Positions 26,061 to 36,759 of a DNA stretch of 64,000 nucleotides are shown piece after piece. Within the stretch, counting starts at the first letter, position 1. Every line of letters begins with the position of its first letter. Both the position numbers and the translations under genes were made by a program. The notes beneath the pieces were generated by a model that did not search any database, was not told the DNA's origin, and saw only the letters and a program-made list of their open reading frames with translations. The DNA is from Ailanthus altissimus (taxonomy: Eukaryota; Streptophyta; Magnoliopsida; Sapindales; Simaroubaceae): positions 10,557,501 through 10,621,500 of the forward strand of contig OX327693.1 in NCBI GenBank assembly GCA_946807835.1, written 5' to 3'.

Positions 26061-28600
26061 CCTTGGAAACAGTTGAAAGATTGCTTATTCCTTTTCAGTT
26101 TTTTCCTACTTTTCTCAGCAACCAAACGGATAGATTTTAATGACAATGGGGCTATGACTACGAGCTCATGTTATGCATTGCTTTCAGATTTAGCTGGAAA
26201 TTTTGAAAATGAAATTGGTGGGTGGGTCAGCATCTTGGAATATGATAAAATATGTAATATGCTAAATCGCGTAATTTGTGGGGGAAATGGATTCTTACTT
26301 GTAAACAGCTGTCTGTTAAGTGGGGACACAAAACAAAATGGAGTGTTATTATAAAAATAAATGAGTAAGAGCACCAAAAGCCAGCCAGCCAGCCAGCCAG
26401 GTTGGCAGTGGCGTAATTCTGACTTGGCGGAGGATTCACAAAGCCTTTTCAATCTTGCATACCTTTTATAAAAGTGACAAAATATAAAAGGATTATATTA
26501 TATTTTTTAAATAATTTTTTAAAATGTTTGTTGTAAATAATATGTTAAATAATTATTAAATAATAAAATAAAATAATTTATAAATTATTTATTATATCTT
26601 TTATTATAAGCGTGACAATTTTAATGATTTAAGAGGTTATGTCTTCCCAACCTCAATTTTTTAAAAATTTAATAATAAATTTTTATAATTTTTATTTTTT
26701 AAAATAAATAATTTTATTATTTAACTCTTTAAAATTTTATGTCTAACATTAAAATTTTTTTATAACTAAATTTTAATTTAAAATAATTTTAATTTTATTA
26801 TTTAATTTTTTTTACTTTAAATTCTAATTTTGTCTTCGTTATCATTTAATAATTATTTAATATATTATTTAAAATAAAAAAAATAATATAATTTTTTTAT
26901 AAAATAGAAGAAATTACGGAAAGGAAATACGTGTGGATAGGTGGAAGAATAAAGGAGTGGAGTTGAGATGTTGATAGGTACTCCTTTCAAGAGTCAAGAT
27001 AAAGAAGCTTTTTCCACGAAAATCCAGTTACCAAAAAACCAGCAATCCATGCTCACTATTGCAATTCCACCCTCTTCTTTTGAATCTTTTAATTCGAGCT
27101 TCGCATAGATATTTGAAAACAACTGTACTCTAATCTGAGCTGGACTTAATACTAAGACTTGTATATTTCCATCCATTGAAAAATTTACTATCCACAATGA
27201 AGGTAATATGTCAAACGTTTGATAGATGGAGCAATCTATACTCTTAAATATACTTTAAACGTCTTTTTTATTCTTCATACCTTTTAAATATATTTTACAA
27301 TTTAATTTCTACTCTAAAGACCTAATGCAAATGTCCAAATAGTCATCTATTAAATCCATTTTTAGACTTTTTTTTTTTCTCTTCATACTCGTAAAATGAA
27401 AATAAGGACAAAGCATAACAGAATCTTTAAGATTTAAAAAAAAGGGACAAATAGACTTTTAAATATTTAAAAATTTTATTTACATATTTATTAAGTAATA
27501 AATTTTATTAACTTTAATGATAAAAATAAGAATTTACCCATTTTAACGGTCTTCGATCAACTGTTAGTTAAGAACCAATCAATACTATTTAAGGGTTGAT
27601 CAATAATGATTAACAAATGTTCAACGTCGATTAAAGAGTTGATCAATAATAATTAATGTCAATCAACAATTAGTCAATATTGATCAATAACTAATCAATA
27701 TTTATTAACAATTTGTCAATACGAAACATAATCAACATTGATCAACGACTGGTTAATATTAAATAATAATTTTTTTTTTAATTTTAACAAATTCCATTAT
27801 CTTGTAAGAATGGAAATAAATTTTTTGAAATTTTAAATATTTATATATTTTTTTTCTAAAATTTTAGTGAACCACGTGTCACTTTTTCTAAAAATTATTC
27901 ATCTCACCTAAAATCAGTAGTGTACTTCCTTTAAATTTATTAAGAATCTTGCTGCTCCTTCCTTCCTTCCTTCCTTCCTTTGATAACTCTTTTGGCACTA
28001 TTATTCTTCTCGATCTTGGATTTGTCTTGGTCTTGGATTCGTCCTGATTCTTCATTGATCAGTTTGAGATCACAATGCATATGCACAAACTTCAATATTG
28101 TTGATATTTTCCTTGTTATCCAAAACCATGAATTCCACGTGGATTCAAAATTCAAATAACAAAGTTTTAATTGAAAACCATCATTTTCTTTGATGTTCTA
28201 TTGCATTGGTGTTTTATTTTGCTTTTATTCAGATTTTTTCCACTTTGGGTTGCCACAACTAAGAAAGCAATTCGGTATTGTTTGATAACAATACCTAATT
28301 ATTTTTTGTAAATAATTTTTTTTCTTAAAAATAAATTAACTTACCCGGAATCAATTTGGTGTTAAGCATAAATATATATATATATACATTATTAAAAATT
28401 TGTACTCCAACCCAAAATTTAAATTCAAGAATAAATAATTAATAAAGAAATAAAATTAAAAATAAAAACATCAAAAATTTATAGTAATTCAACTTTACTA
28501 TAAATCCACTTTCTAAGTTAATTAATATGCCCAACACTATACTATATCTCAAAATTATATAGGAAAAAGAATAATAAAAAATGTCACTCTTTCTCTCTTC
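26061..28600. other. intergenic; simple repeats and an AT palindrome, no gene
   Basis: Contains (AGCC)n at 26379-26400 and (TTCC)n at 27957-27980. At about 26505-26905 is an AT-rich inverted repeat whose outer arms 'aatatgttaaataattattaaat' and 'atttaataattatttaatatatt' pair. At 27590-27765 short units like 'ttgatcaataataattaa' recur. The open frames at 26994-27197 and 27940-28155 match nothing known to me. Confidence 0.5.
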
Positions 28601-28609
28601 ATTGCCACA

Positions 28610-29150
28610 GTTTATTAATTGAACAGAAAATCTCTAAGAAAAGCTCAACATGCAAAGCCTAATGGTAAAATGTGAAGAACTTCTTGTGAACAACCTGTGC
28701 TTCTATGAAAAGTTCCCTCCAATTCTGAGAAACTAATGCTTGATCAAGCTTTTCTAACATGATATCCCATCCTTTCCAGTTTTCTTCCATGTAAATTGAG
28801 ACCTAATGAAGCCCAAATCAGCCAGCTTAGTTTCTTTAAATATAGATTAAAACTCCAATATGGACAATCTTATTTTAGTTGACAACTTTATCCTTCATAG
28901 AAAGAATCTCGTTAAAATTACCAATGCAAAAGAATGGGATAGAAGATTGACCTTGCAAGGGCTGGAGTATAGTCCAGCTATAGGAACATTTATATTTGAT
29001 AGGATTTTTATAAACCCTATTGCCCTATACTGTTTTTGACGATGATCCATTACTGTAACATCAATATGCCATCTAGAAAATCCTCTAATGGCAATATTCA
29101 CACTCATAATTCTATAGAACCCAGATTTCATTACTACAACTATAACTACC
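28610..29150 (-). pseudogene. LINE ORF2 endonuclease fragment
   Basis: Read on the minus strand with frameshifts and stops, it resembles plant L1-type endonuclease domains: 'IAIRGFSRWHIDV' (about 29100-29060), a 'IGFIKI..NINVP' segment, 'GNFNEIL'-like residues near 28920-28900, and 'KLDQALVSQNW' (about 28755-28722) near the domain end. No reverse transcriptase follows, so the 3' part of the element is missing. The N-terminal end of this ORF continues on the far side of the inserted elements, near 42990-43060, with about 90-100 bases apparently lost at the break. Confidence 0.7.
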
Positions 29151-30281
29151 TGTTGGGATTTGTGTTCACGTGTCATCTTATTATTGTATGAATATTTTAT
29201 TTTATAATATTTTTACAGTACATTATTTGTTAAATTGCTAATTACTATTATTAAATGGTTCAATGCTTGTGACGCTACAAATATTATATGATCTGAAAGG
29301 GTTCAGATTTGATCTAAAAAAATTTAGATCAATGCTAAGAGTTAGCATTACTGAAAAACTATAAATGCTAAAGAGTTAGCATGTTATATTGATCATTGAA
29401 GTCTACAAGTTAGAATCTTGTCTGTGACGGTATAAAGACTTGAGAATACATTAGTAATAACATAGTTGCAAGAGTTGTAATAGGTGCTAAGAAATATTAT
29501 TATGTAAGTCTATTCTCAAATTATATATTCCTAATCTTAATTCACCGATGTAGGTCTAACGGTGGAATCCTTTTATATAGACCAACGTATATTATACCTA
29601 GATTGTCTAGATTGTTGTTCTTAGCTAACCATGGGCTTACTGGAAGTTCGTATAGCATACAGATATTCAATAAGGATTGAATATTAAACAAACTCAACAA
29701 GGACCCTAATAGACATCCCATGAAACCGTCAATGGAGGGTCATTTTGAGTTGAGTAGTATATGTGGTCCTTTGACTTAAGTACCATGGTGGGCTTGTAAG
29801 TGATCCATCATACTTTGGTTCCACGCATGTCAAAGACATTTCACGGTGTGACCGTTGAGTACGGTCCGATGCTTATGAATTTCAGTGTGTACAGATATGA
29901 AATTCGTCAGCTCACATGGATGAGTTATATATATTCAGATGCTCAAAGATTGTATCTTAGAAAGTCTTATGGCCATAAGCAACAAACCCAAGAAAGAGTT
30001 TCTCACGGGGTTAAATAATATTACAAAAGTATTTGCATATATTGTTTATTAAGATACGTTTCTGGAGATAAGTTCACGGATGAGTATATAGGGATTTGAC
30101 GGTAGTGATCTATATCCTTACTCTTCCAGGATATGATTGGCAGAAGGATTATACGCATGCGCTATAACCTCAACTTATATGATCTACTGCACTGATTTGT
30201 AATATCCGTGACGTGGGTATGAGGGATCGATCTTGGACTCACAGAATAGTTCTGTTTGACAAAACGTGAGTAGACTTAGAG
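29151..30281 (+). mobile_element. LTR-like element A, left part
   Basis: Begins TGTTGGG. It aligns in order with the reverse complement of element B (40805-42962): 'gatctgaaagggttcagat', 'agagttagcat', 'cttgtctgtgacgg', 'gacttgagaatac', 'ggttccacgcatgtc', 'tgaccgttgagtacggtc' and 'cagaatagttctgtttgacaaa' all have counterparts in B. It is cut at 30281 by the younger retrotransposon and resumes at 39513. There is no coding content. Most likely a solo LTR or a non-autonomous LTR element; the open frame at 29800-30018 is not conserved in B. Confidence 0.65.
30277..30281. repeat. target-site duplication TAGAG, left
   Basis: Five bases directly before the left LTR. They are repeated exactly at 39508-39512 directly after the right LTR, as expected for LTR retrotransposon integration. 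Confidence 0.95.
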
Positions 30282-33029
30282 TGTAGTAACCAGTATCCAC
30301 GACTAGTAAGAATAAGTATTTATATATGTATAAATATACGTATTTTATTTGTATGTTGGTGATACTTGAATTATATATTTTTATTAGTAATATTTTTATA
30401 GGTTAAGGATATACGATTAGTATTGGGTTTATTTGTATGACTTTAGATTTATTTTAGGGACCAAATTGTTATACTTTGAAAGTTTTGGGGGCAAATTTGT
30501 AAATACCAAAAATTAGCCTCTTAGTATAAAAATACACTTTTAAACCCTAATTTATCATTTTTAGGTCAAGCTACCCATTTTAAGAGAGAGAAGAGAGAAA
30601 TAGAGGAGAGAGAAAGAGGAGAAGAAGAAGAAAAAGAAGAAGAAATTGGAATTTTGAATTTCAAGAGGTATATCATACGTATTTCTCAATTTATTGGTAT
30701 TAATTAAGTTAATTTCTTTAAGTTTTGATTTCTGGAAATATGTATAGTTGAGGATTTGATGTGTATTTCGTATGATATTTTGAGAATTGATGATGATCTA
30801 TAAGATAGTTTGATAAATCATGATGGATTGTAGAATTTCTGCTTGATAGTCTCTTGATCTAGGAATTTTATAAATTGTTGTGATTCGATTCTGGTTTTGA
30901 ATTTTGAGTATATGAAATTAGACATGTTAAGGATCATCTGAGACTTTGAATCGATTGAAAATTCTGAAAATTGAATTTATAGTGAATTTACCAAAATGAC
31001 CCTGAAATTCTGAAAATTTCCTGTGTAAACAGTATGATACAGTGGAAAATAATTTTTGACCTGCTGAATGATCTTTAAAAATTATGAATTTGTGGAATAT
31101 GATAATTATATATGTCTAATATGATATACTCGGAATTGAGAATTTGGATCAATGTGGTTGAAATGTTATGAGTTTCTAAAGTATATCCGCTCATTACAGT
31201 ATTTGATTAACAGATTATTAAAGTTATGAAATAAAATAGTTTTAAAATACTTTTGGCAGTGATTTGGAAGTGGAATATTTATCATGGACTGAGATATGTG
31301 TTAAGAGTAATTATGTGATATTTTTATAATTTTTGAGTTAGTATATGATTTTATAAAATTGGGAGATTGAATACTGTTCAGTAAGTATCTTGATCTTGTC
31401 AGGTTAGTAGTTTAGATTCGATGGTATGTATGGAATGGATTGTGTAGGAATTTTGATATAATATTAATATATAAGAAGGATATATGAGTCAAGAATGATA
31501 TATTCTGATTTCGGAGTAATTGGACATCATTTGATGTATTAGAAAATTTTGTTAAGTGTAAGTGGTCAGAATGACAGGTTTTGAGAAACCAAGTATTTAG
31601 ACCAATTTGATGTGATAAATGCATTGTGTATAATTTTGTAAGCTATTTAAAGTATTTTGTGTGAATTGTGAGGCTTATTAAAGGATTAATATCCATTGAT
31701 AGGTTAAGGAGATTTAAGCCTTGTAGCTGAAAATGCTAAGAGGTAAGTATACTAGACTTTTTACTGAAATCACAATTAACGTAGTAATTGTTTTGTATGA
31801 TTTTGTAAATGTGGTTAAGAATATGTTTATGATATGTTAAAGTATATTTTGATATGAAATGTGAATATATGTTTATGAATGTGAGCATTGACATTGAGCA
31901 TGGACATACATGTGCTTTTGAAAGTGAGCTTTCCAAAATAAGATGCGTTTAACATAGAAAGCTTTTGAAGTGTAATATGTCCATGAGAAATATTTTATGA
32001 TTTGAGGGTACTTGAACTCACTGTTAACTTAGTAGGCATTTTATGTAATTTGTGAAGCCTTTATGTGTGGCCTTTCCTTCGGGATTGGTATATGTTATGT
32101 GTTCCGTATGTAGGGAGGATCCTATTGGTACCTAAAGGAAGTGTGAGTCATCACATTCGTGTGGTGGCGTATTGGTACATGTGAGAGGACTCACCGATGA
32201 TCAGGGTGAGAGTTTGGCTTTTACCTTCGGGCATAAGCGTTATATATGTGTGATTTAAAGACCTCACTTGTACTATTCCTCTCATGCGGTATGTCACCTA
32301 CGAGTGACATTTGGCTTATTATGTGATATGTGATATGTAAGTCCTACTAAGTAGTAGTCGAGTAATGGTATTCCTATTATGTGTTTTGAAAGAATGTGTA
32401 AGCGCTTACATGATATGTGATTTGATAAGATTATGATTTTGATTGATCACAGCATATCATACATATGCATTGTGTACATATATGTATTTGTATTTGATAT
32501 ATGAAAAATTAGTATGCTTACTGAGTTTTATACTCATTATAGTTTATGGTGATTTCAGGTAAATAAGGTACATGTGTGCTTAGCGGATTTGGCAAGGCTT
32601 CTGCTGTTCCTTGGGTTCCCTAAGTTGCTAGGTTGTTGTGTGTTTCATTTGGGGACACGTGGGATAGGATATTTGGTTTGTCCCTATTGAATAAATACTT
32701 ATGTATTATTTCATTGTGTGTGGATTGGATTTGGTTTAAGTTTTATAAAGTGTGGTTATTGGATGATTTTAAGTAAGAATTTGCAATGGATATATTCTGG
32801 GCTCCCGGTAACAAAGTTGCTACTGGTGACGTAGTAGAGTGTTAATCTCTGAGAAAACTCTGCGTATCTCCGGTTTAATAATTGTCCCAGTCATAATTCA
32901 ATTGCTATAATTCTGAAAGAAATTGAAATGAAAGTTGAAAATTTTGTGTAATATTATTTATGAGTGCACATGCAGTGAATGAATGTAAGTGATGTCGTGT
33001 GTCGGATCTTTTGGGTCTGGGGCGTGACA
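30282..33029 (+). repeat. 5' LTR, 2748 bp
   Basis: Nearly identical to 36760-39507. The differences I found are the fifth base of the LTR (g here, a in the 3' copy), 'ggtcaagc' versus 'ggtcgagc', 'aacatagaaag' versus 'aacaaagaaag', and 'gtgagagttt' versus 'gtgagggttt'. A TATA-like 'agtataaaaatac' at about 30521-30533 precedes a GA-rich stretch at 30580-30645 and could start the genomic RNA. Open frames inside the LTR are present in both copies because the LTRs are duplicates, and they resemble no protein. Confidence 0.96.
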
Positions 33030-33037
33030 GCTTTTAT

Positions 33038-33049
33038 TGGTATCAGAGC
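33038..33049 (+). other. primer-binding site (initiator tRNA-Met)
   Basis: TGGTATCAGAGC lies eight bases after the 5' LTR. It is complementary to the 3' end of plant initiator tRNA-Met, the primer used by most Ty3-type plant elements. Confidence 0.93.
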
Positions 33050-33183
33050 TAAGATATGATTCTGTAGACTTTTAAGTGTCGAGTCAAGGGAACCGAGCAG
33101 ATGCCAAATCCTTAGGATTGTATTTGTAGCTTTGTTGTGTAAAAGTTTGACATATTCCTTAAATTTTGTATGATTTTGTGAAG

Positions 33184-33243
33184 ATGACACAGTATCCAAG
33201 AGCTGCTAAGATTGTTGTTGTTGTGGATAATGGTACCTTATAG
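33184..33243 (+). pseudogene. gag-start-like stub
   Basis: An ATG about 150 bases after the primer-binding site opens a frame beginning 'MTQYPRAAK' that stops after about 19 codons, just before foreign sequence begins. Its position fits the start of gag, but it is too short to identify by sequence. Confidence 0.35.
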
Positions 33244-33466
33244 ATCTTAATGTTACCATTTAGATTTTCTTTTAAGTTATGATTAATATGCTTAGCAAGA
33301 ATGATGTTGAATATCTTATAATGATAATTTGCATGTCATAGAGCAAATTGAGATAAGTTTCTCAATGACAAAATATAGAGAAGTAGAGTATTAAAGACAT
33401 TAATTGAAACAACTTTTATTGAAAAGGAAAACAACAACAATAGCAGCAACAAAAATACAGTAGAGG

Positions 33467-34132
33467 CTACGGAGTGAGATTTAAGTCTATTTTGCGCTTT
33501 TTCTGACTGTCATGAGTAGACCAATCTAACTGATGCAATGTTGGATTAGACAGAGGAATAAAAGACTGCAATTGATCAATCAGTTGATCAACAGTTGGAG
33601 CAGAAATAAGAATCCGTCGTGCTAGAAGTGGGATGAATTGTGTTCCCACTGCATAGTCAAGGAAAGATATCAACCCGTCGTAAAAACCATTAACATTTAA
33701 CAAACCAATGGGTTTTTGGTGGATTTGTAATTGTGCCTATGAGACAATTTGGAAAATTTTCTCCAAGGTCCCGAAATCTCCTGGTAGAGCTATGAAAGCA
33801 TCCGCATGCCTAAGCATTTGAGCCATTCGCTCGTGCATAGATGAGACTTGTAACTCATCCCCAACTGTTTTTCCTACAATATTTTCAATAGCTAGAGGTT
33901 TTGGAATGATACCCAAAACTCGACTACCTTTATTGTATGCAGCTTTTGCCACAGACCCCATTAACCCTCGGTTACCTCCTCCATATACTAAATGTATATT
34001 TCGCTCAGCTAATACCTTACCAAGATTTTCTGCAACTTTTGTAAACTCTTCAGTATTCCCAGGGTTAGATCCACAAAAGACACAAATTTTTGTGAATCGA
34101 CGAGCTGAGGTTTCCTCCATTGTTATGCTCAC
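33467..34132 (-). pseudogene. intronless LOG-type cytokinin riboside monophosphate phosphoribohydrolase copy, broken
   Basis: Intact family members release active cytokinin bases from their nucleotides. The minus-strand frame runs the full family length (221 sense codons plus one internal stop): 'ICVFCGSNPGN' near residue 16, 'LVYGGGNRGLMG' near 48, 'GIIPKPL', 'MHERMAQM', 'DAFIALPG', then 'PIGLLNVNGFYDGL' and 'LLARRILISAPT'. A TAG at 33737-33739 replaces the Trp of the usual 'WAQLG'. In the PGGxGTxxE active-site motif the second Gly is Asp (119) and the final Glu is Lys (125), so activity is unlikely even with readthrough. Plant LOG genes normally have several introns and this copy has none, which points to an RNA intermediate. 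The tail 'KKRKIDLNLTP' contains a DLNxxP sequence, perhaps by chance. A TATA-like box lies upstream at 34181-34188. Confidence 0.88.
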
Positions 34133-34180
34133 CCTAATCTTTGAATGTTTTCGAGTTTGTATAAGGATGCAATAATAATG

Positions 34181-34188
34181 TATTTATA
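34181..34188 (-). promoter_or_regulatory. TATA-like box upstream of LOG copy
   Basis: Minus-strand TATAAATA lies 49 bases upstream of the LOG start codon. If real, the captured segment includes promoter sequence, so the intronless copy would have existed as a chromosomal gene before it was picked up. It may be a chance match in AT-rich DNA. Confidence 0.35.
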
Positions 34189-34695
34189 GAGAAACAAATT
34201 GATAATAGCTGTGGAGCATATGTGTAAGTATGTTCAAGTATATATTTTTCTCGATTCTTGTGAGGCAAAAAAAAAAAAAAAGAATGAGTTTTACTTTATC
34301 ATTTTATAAGGGACAATAGGCCGTAAAATCTTGAATAAATATATGTTGATATATAAGTGTGATAAAAATTGTGTCGGAAGCGTGATGAGTTAGGTAAGAT
34401 AATTAAGAAAAGTCAATAAAGGCATATTTTATGGATTTAGGGACTTTGTCGTTTTGGCACTAATGGCCGACAATGCATCTATGACTTGAAGACTTTTTGA
34501 GCGAACAATTAGACTTTGGACATGAGGCCAAATTAACTTTATTAATTTCAAAGATTTTTGTGATCTTAACATTGATTTTTGGGTAGATTAAAAGCAGATA
34601 TGAAGAAAGATAAAGCACACTTGACATAAAGATAAAGCAGTAGTCAGTCTCTCTTTGATGTGATAGAGCAACACGGATTTAGTTTCTGTGAAAAT
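34189..34695. other. interior of retrotransposon, no gene recognised
   Basis: Sequence between the LOG copy and the pararetrovirus-like fragment, with an A run at 34267-34282. No protein similarity seen on either strand. Confidence 0.4.
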
Positions 34696-34699
34696 AGAA

Positions 34700-36124
34700 A
34701 CAGCAATGTAGGTCAAAATGAGTCTCCTTGGTCGCTTTCATCTGTGTCGTATCCGTGAAAGAGGAACTTATGGAGTTGTTGTTCCCATGCATTGAATGAG
34801 GGCTCTGGCTGAGTGAAATGTGGGTCTACCATATCTTGATCTTCTCCAGGTGAGCTGGTCTGGATGAGGGATGTGCTGGCTTCCTCTTGGATTTAGGTGT
34901 CGGTTGGATAAGGTTGGGAGTCTTGAAAGAGGGATAAGTCAAGATTGGGTTGGTGTTGGTCAGGTTCTGTCGGGACAACTGGCTGAGATTGAGTAGGTTC
35001 TGTCGGGACAGGTGGCTGAGGCCATTGGTGAAGGTTATCGCTTTCTTGTTTATATTTGGCATAATAAGTCATGTTTGGGATATGGTGATGGTGGGTAGAG
35101 TAATTTGTATTTCTATGATGTGAAAGATGATGTTTTTGTCTTTGTTGGAATTTGAGTATATTGGCAAAATTCAGTTCTTCTGCAAAGTCATCTTCAACCT
35201 GTTCCCAAGGTGCAGCATCTTCTGGGGAGATCCAAACGGATGGAGGAATTATCTGGTTTTCTTGAGCAAGAATTCTTTAAAGTTCTCTCTTTTGCTGGAT
35301 TACTTCTTCAGGCCAGAGCTTAATTGATCCCTTTAGTGAAAGGGTAAAGGTGAGGTAATCCTTGACAGTGGGGTAATAATGGATTTCATGATCTGAAACA
35401 ATCATACCCTTTCGTTGGAGATGTAAAACAGACCAAAGATGTTGTCTAGGGACTGCAGCATTTGTGTTGTTTGCAATCATGTGTTGAAATTTAGTTATCC
35501 ACCATGTCTTTGGGTAAAACCATTGGAGAAAAATTAGGGCTGGATGGTCTTCATCACATTTTCTAATTTTTGGAGGGTTTTAAGTAATGGGAATTCCATG
35601 GCGATTGTATACAGATCCAATAGGTACCATAACAAGTAAAGGACAGGTTTGGACCATTGGGAAAATAGGAAAAAAGAGTGCAGGTGAAAGAAAGGGTATT
35701 CGAAGTTGAACGAAGGGCCACCAAGAACTGTGAGGCCGTGTTCTTGGACTGCCAAGATGGCGTAGTGTCTGATGAATTCTTTGGCACGGGAATGGAGTGT
35801 TCTGGTTCTGATTAGGTCTGGAAATTGTGGTGGAGTAAAAGGAACAGGAAGAGTTATGATAATGGGATTCATTATGAAGATGGTAAGAGGGTTGGTTTTC
35901 TTTTTTGCTAGAAAAGTGATTATGAGGTTTAGGCTATTTATAGAGTTTTGTGAAAGAAAATCAATAATCTTTTTGTCCTTTCCTTTTACGTGGATGACGT
36001 TAAAGGAATAGTTAAAAATCATATTTGTCATCGCAGTAATTGTGCTACTGGAATCTTTTCTGTTTGAAACTGAGCATATTAGAAAAAGCAGGCATGTTAG
36101 TCTCAATGAGAAAATAATGTCCAA
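34700..36124 (-). pseudogene. plant pararetrovirus-like (caulimovirid-like) fragment, decayed
   Basis: The minus-strand frame at 36124-35534 contains near its start a short segment ('HVKGK' followed by 'DFLS') like the C-terminal end of RNase H in plant pararetroviruses. A second reading begins about 40 codons further on (near 35870) and carries an uncharacterised protein rich in aromatic residues. It shifts frame near 35560 and has further stops near 35277 and 34895; its last part is Gln-, His- and Pro-rich. The layout (RNase H end, then a separate downstream ORF) resembles endogenous pararetroviruses of flowering plants, but a retrotransposon relative is possible. No reverse transcriptase, movement or coat region is present. 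It is non-functional and faces the same way as the LOG copy, opposite to the host element. Confidence 0.45.
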
Positions 36125-36653
36125 TAAGGTGGACTATTTTTTTTAAAGAGCTAGAGTAAGAAATATAATGTTAAGATCTATAGTTTAAGAATCAGTTGAA
36201 CTAAAGGTCTTTTTATTGAAGTTGATTTTTGATCGTTTAAGATAATGCCTTCAATATTCTGATTTGAATGACAACTTAGTTGCGTAGAAATGCTACATTT
36301 TTTTTTTAATGATATCAAGGTAGTGAATGATATTATGACGTATGAGTATATGTTGAAGGGATTAAAATTTTCAGAGGAGTTAAGAATTTTATTTAAGAGA
36401 TTAGTATGGGTATTCTACATCTATATTATTCTTTAATGAATAAAAGGTGAAGTGTATAGATGCACATTAAATATTGAACGAATGGGAGAAAAGAATAAAA
36501 ATATGTGTGTATAATTTTATAAGTCCATAATGTGTGTCATGTGTTTATTTTATGGATGAATGTTTCGTACTTCTCTCACAGACTAAGTTATGAGCAAATC
36601 TTATATACCAAAAAGATTGCTTTGTAAATGTTTTATGAATAAACCATACTGTT
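36125..36653. other. interior of retrotransposon, no gene recognised
   Basis: Probably degenerate sequence from the 3' part of pol, since a chromodomain-like tail follows on the plus strand. I could not read a continuous protein in it. Confidence 0.35.
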
Positions 36654-36716
36654 GAAAAGGCAACCTGGGAACGAGAAGAGGAAATGAGATCTAAGTATCC
36701 TCATCTATTTGCTTAA
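36654..36716 (+). pseudogene. chromodomain-like C-terminal tail of chromovirus pol
   Basis: Plus-strand codons read 'EKATWEREEEMRSKYPHLFA' and then a stop. This matches the end of the chromodomain of plant Tekay/Del-type Ty3 elements ('ATWE' plus 'YPHLF'). After it, 'ttcgaggacgaaattct' and the polypurine tract follow, as in that lineage. It shows the parent lineage of this non-autonomous element. Confidence 0.8.
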
Positions 36717-36745
36717 GTTATGAATTTCGAGGACGAAATTCTTAT

Positions 36746-36758
36746 AAGGAGGGGAGAA
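36746..36758 (+). other. polypurine tract
   Basis: AAGGAGGGGAGAA lies one base before the 3' LTR and is the expected primer site for plus-strand DNA synthesis. Confidence 0.92.
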
Positions 36759-36759
36759 T

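Noticed and set aside
31412..31936. Minus-strand open frames repeated exactly at 37890-38414
   Set aside because: They lie inside the two LTRs and are duplicated only because the LTRs are. They resemble no protein and are antisense to the element.
33467..34132. Calling LOG a functional gene or two separate genes
   Set aside because: The two open pieces are one frame split by a single TAG, and the catalytic Gly and Glu positions are changed.
35772..36011. Plus-strand open frame inside the retrotransposon
   Set aside because: It is antisense to the better-supported pararetrovirus-like reading and matches no family.
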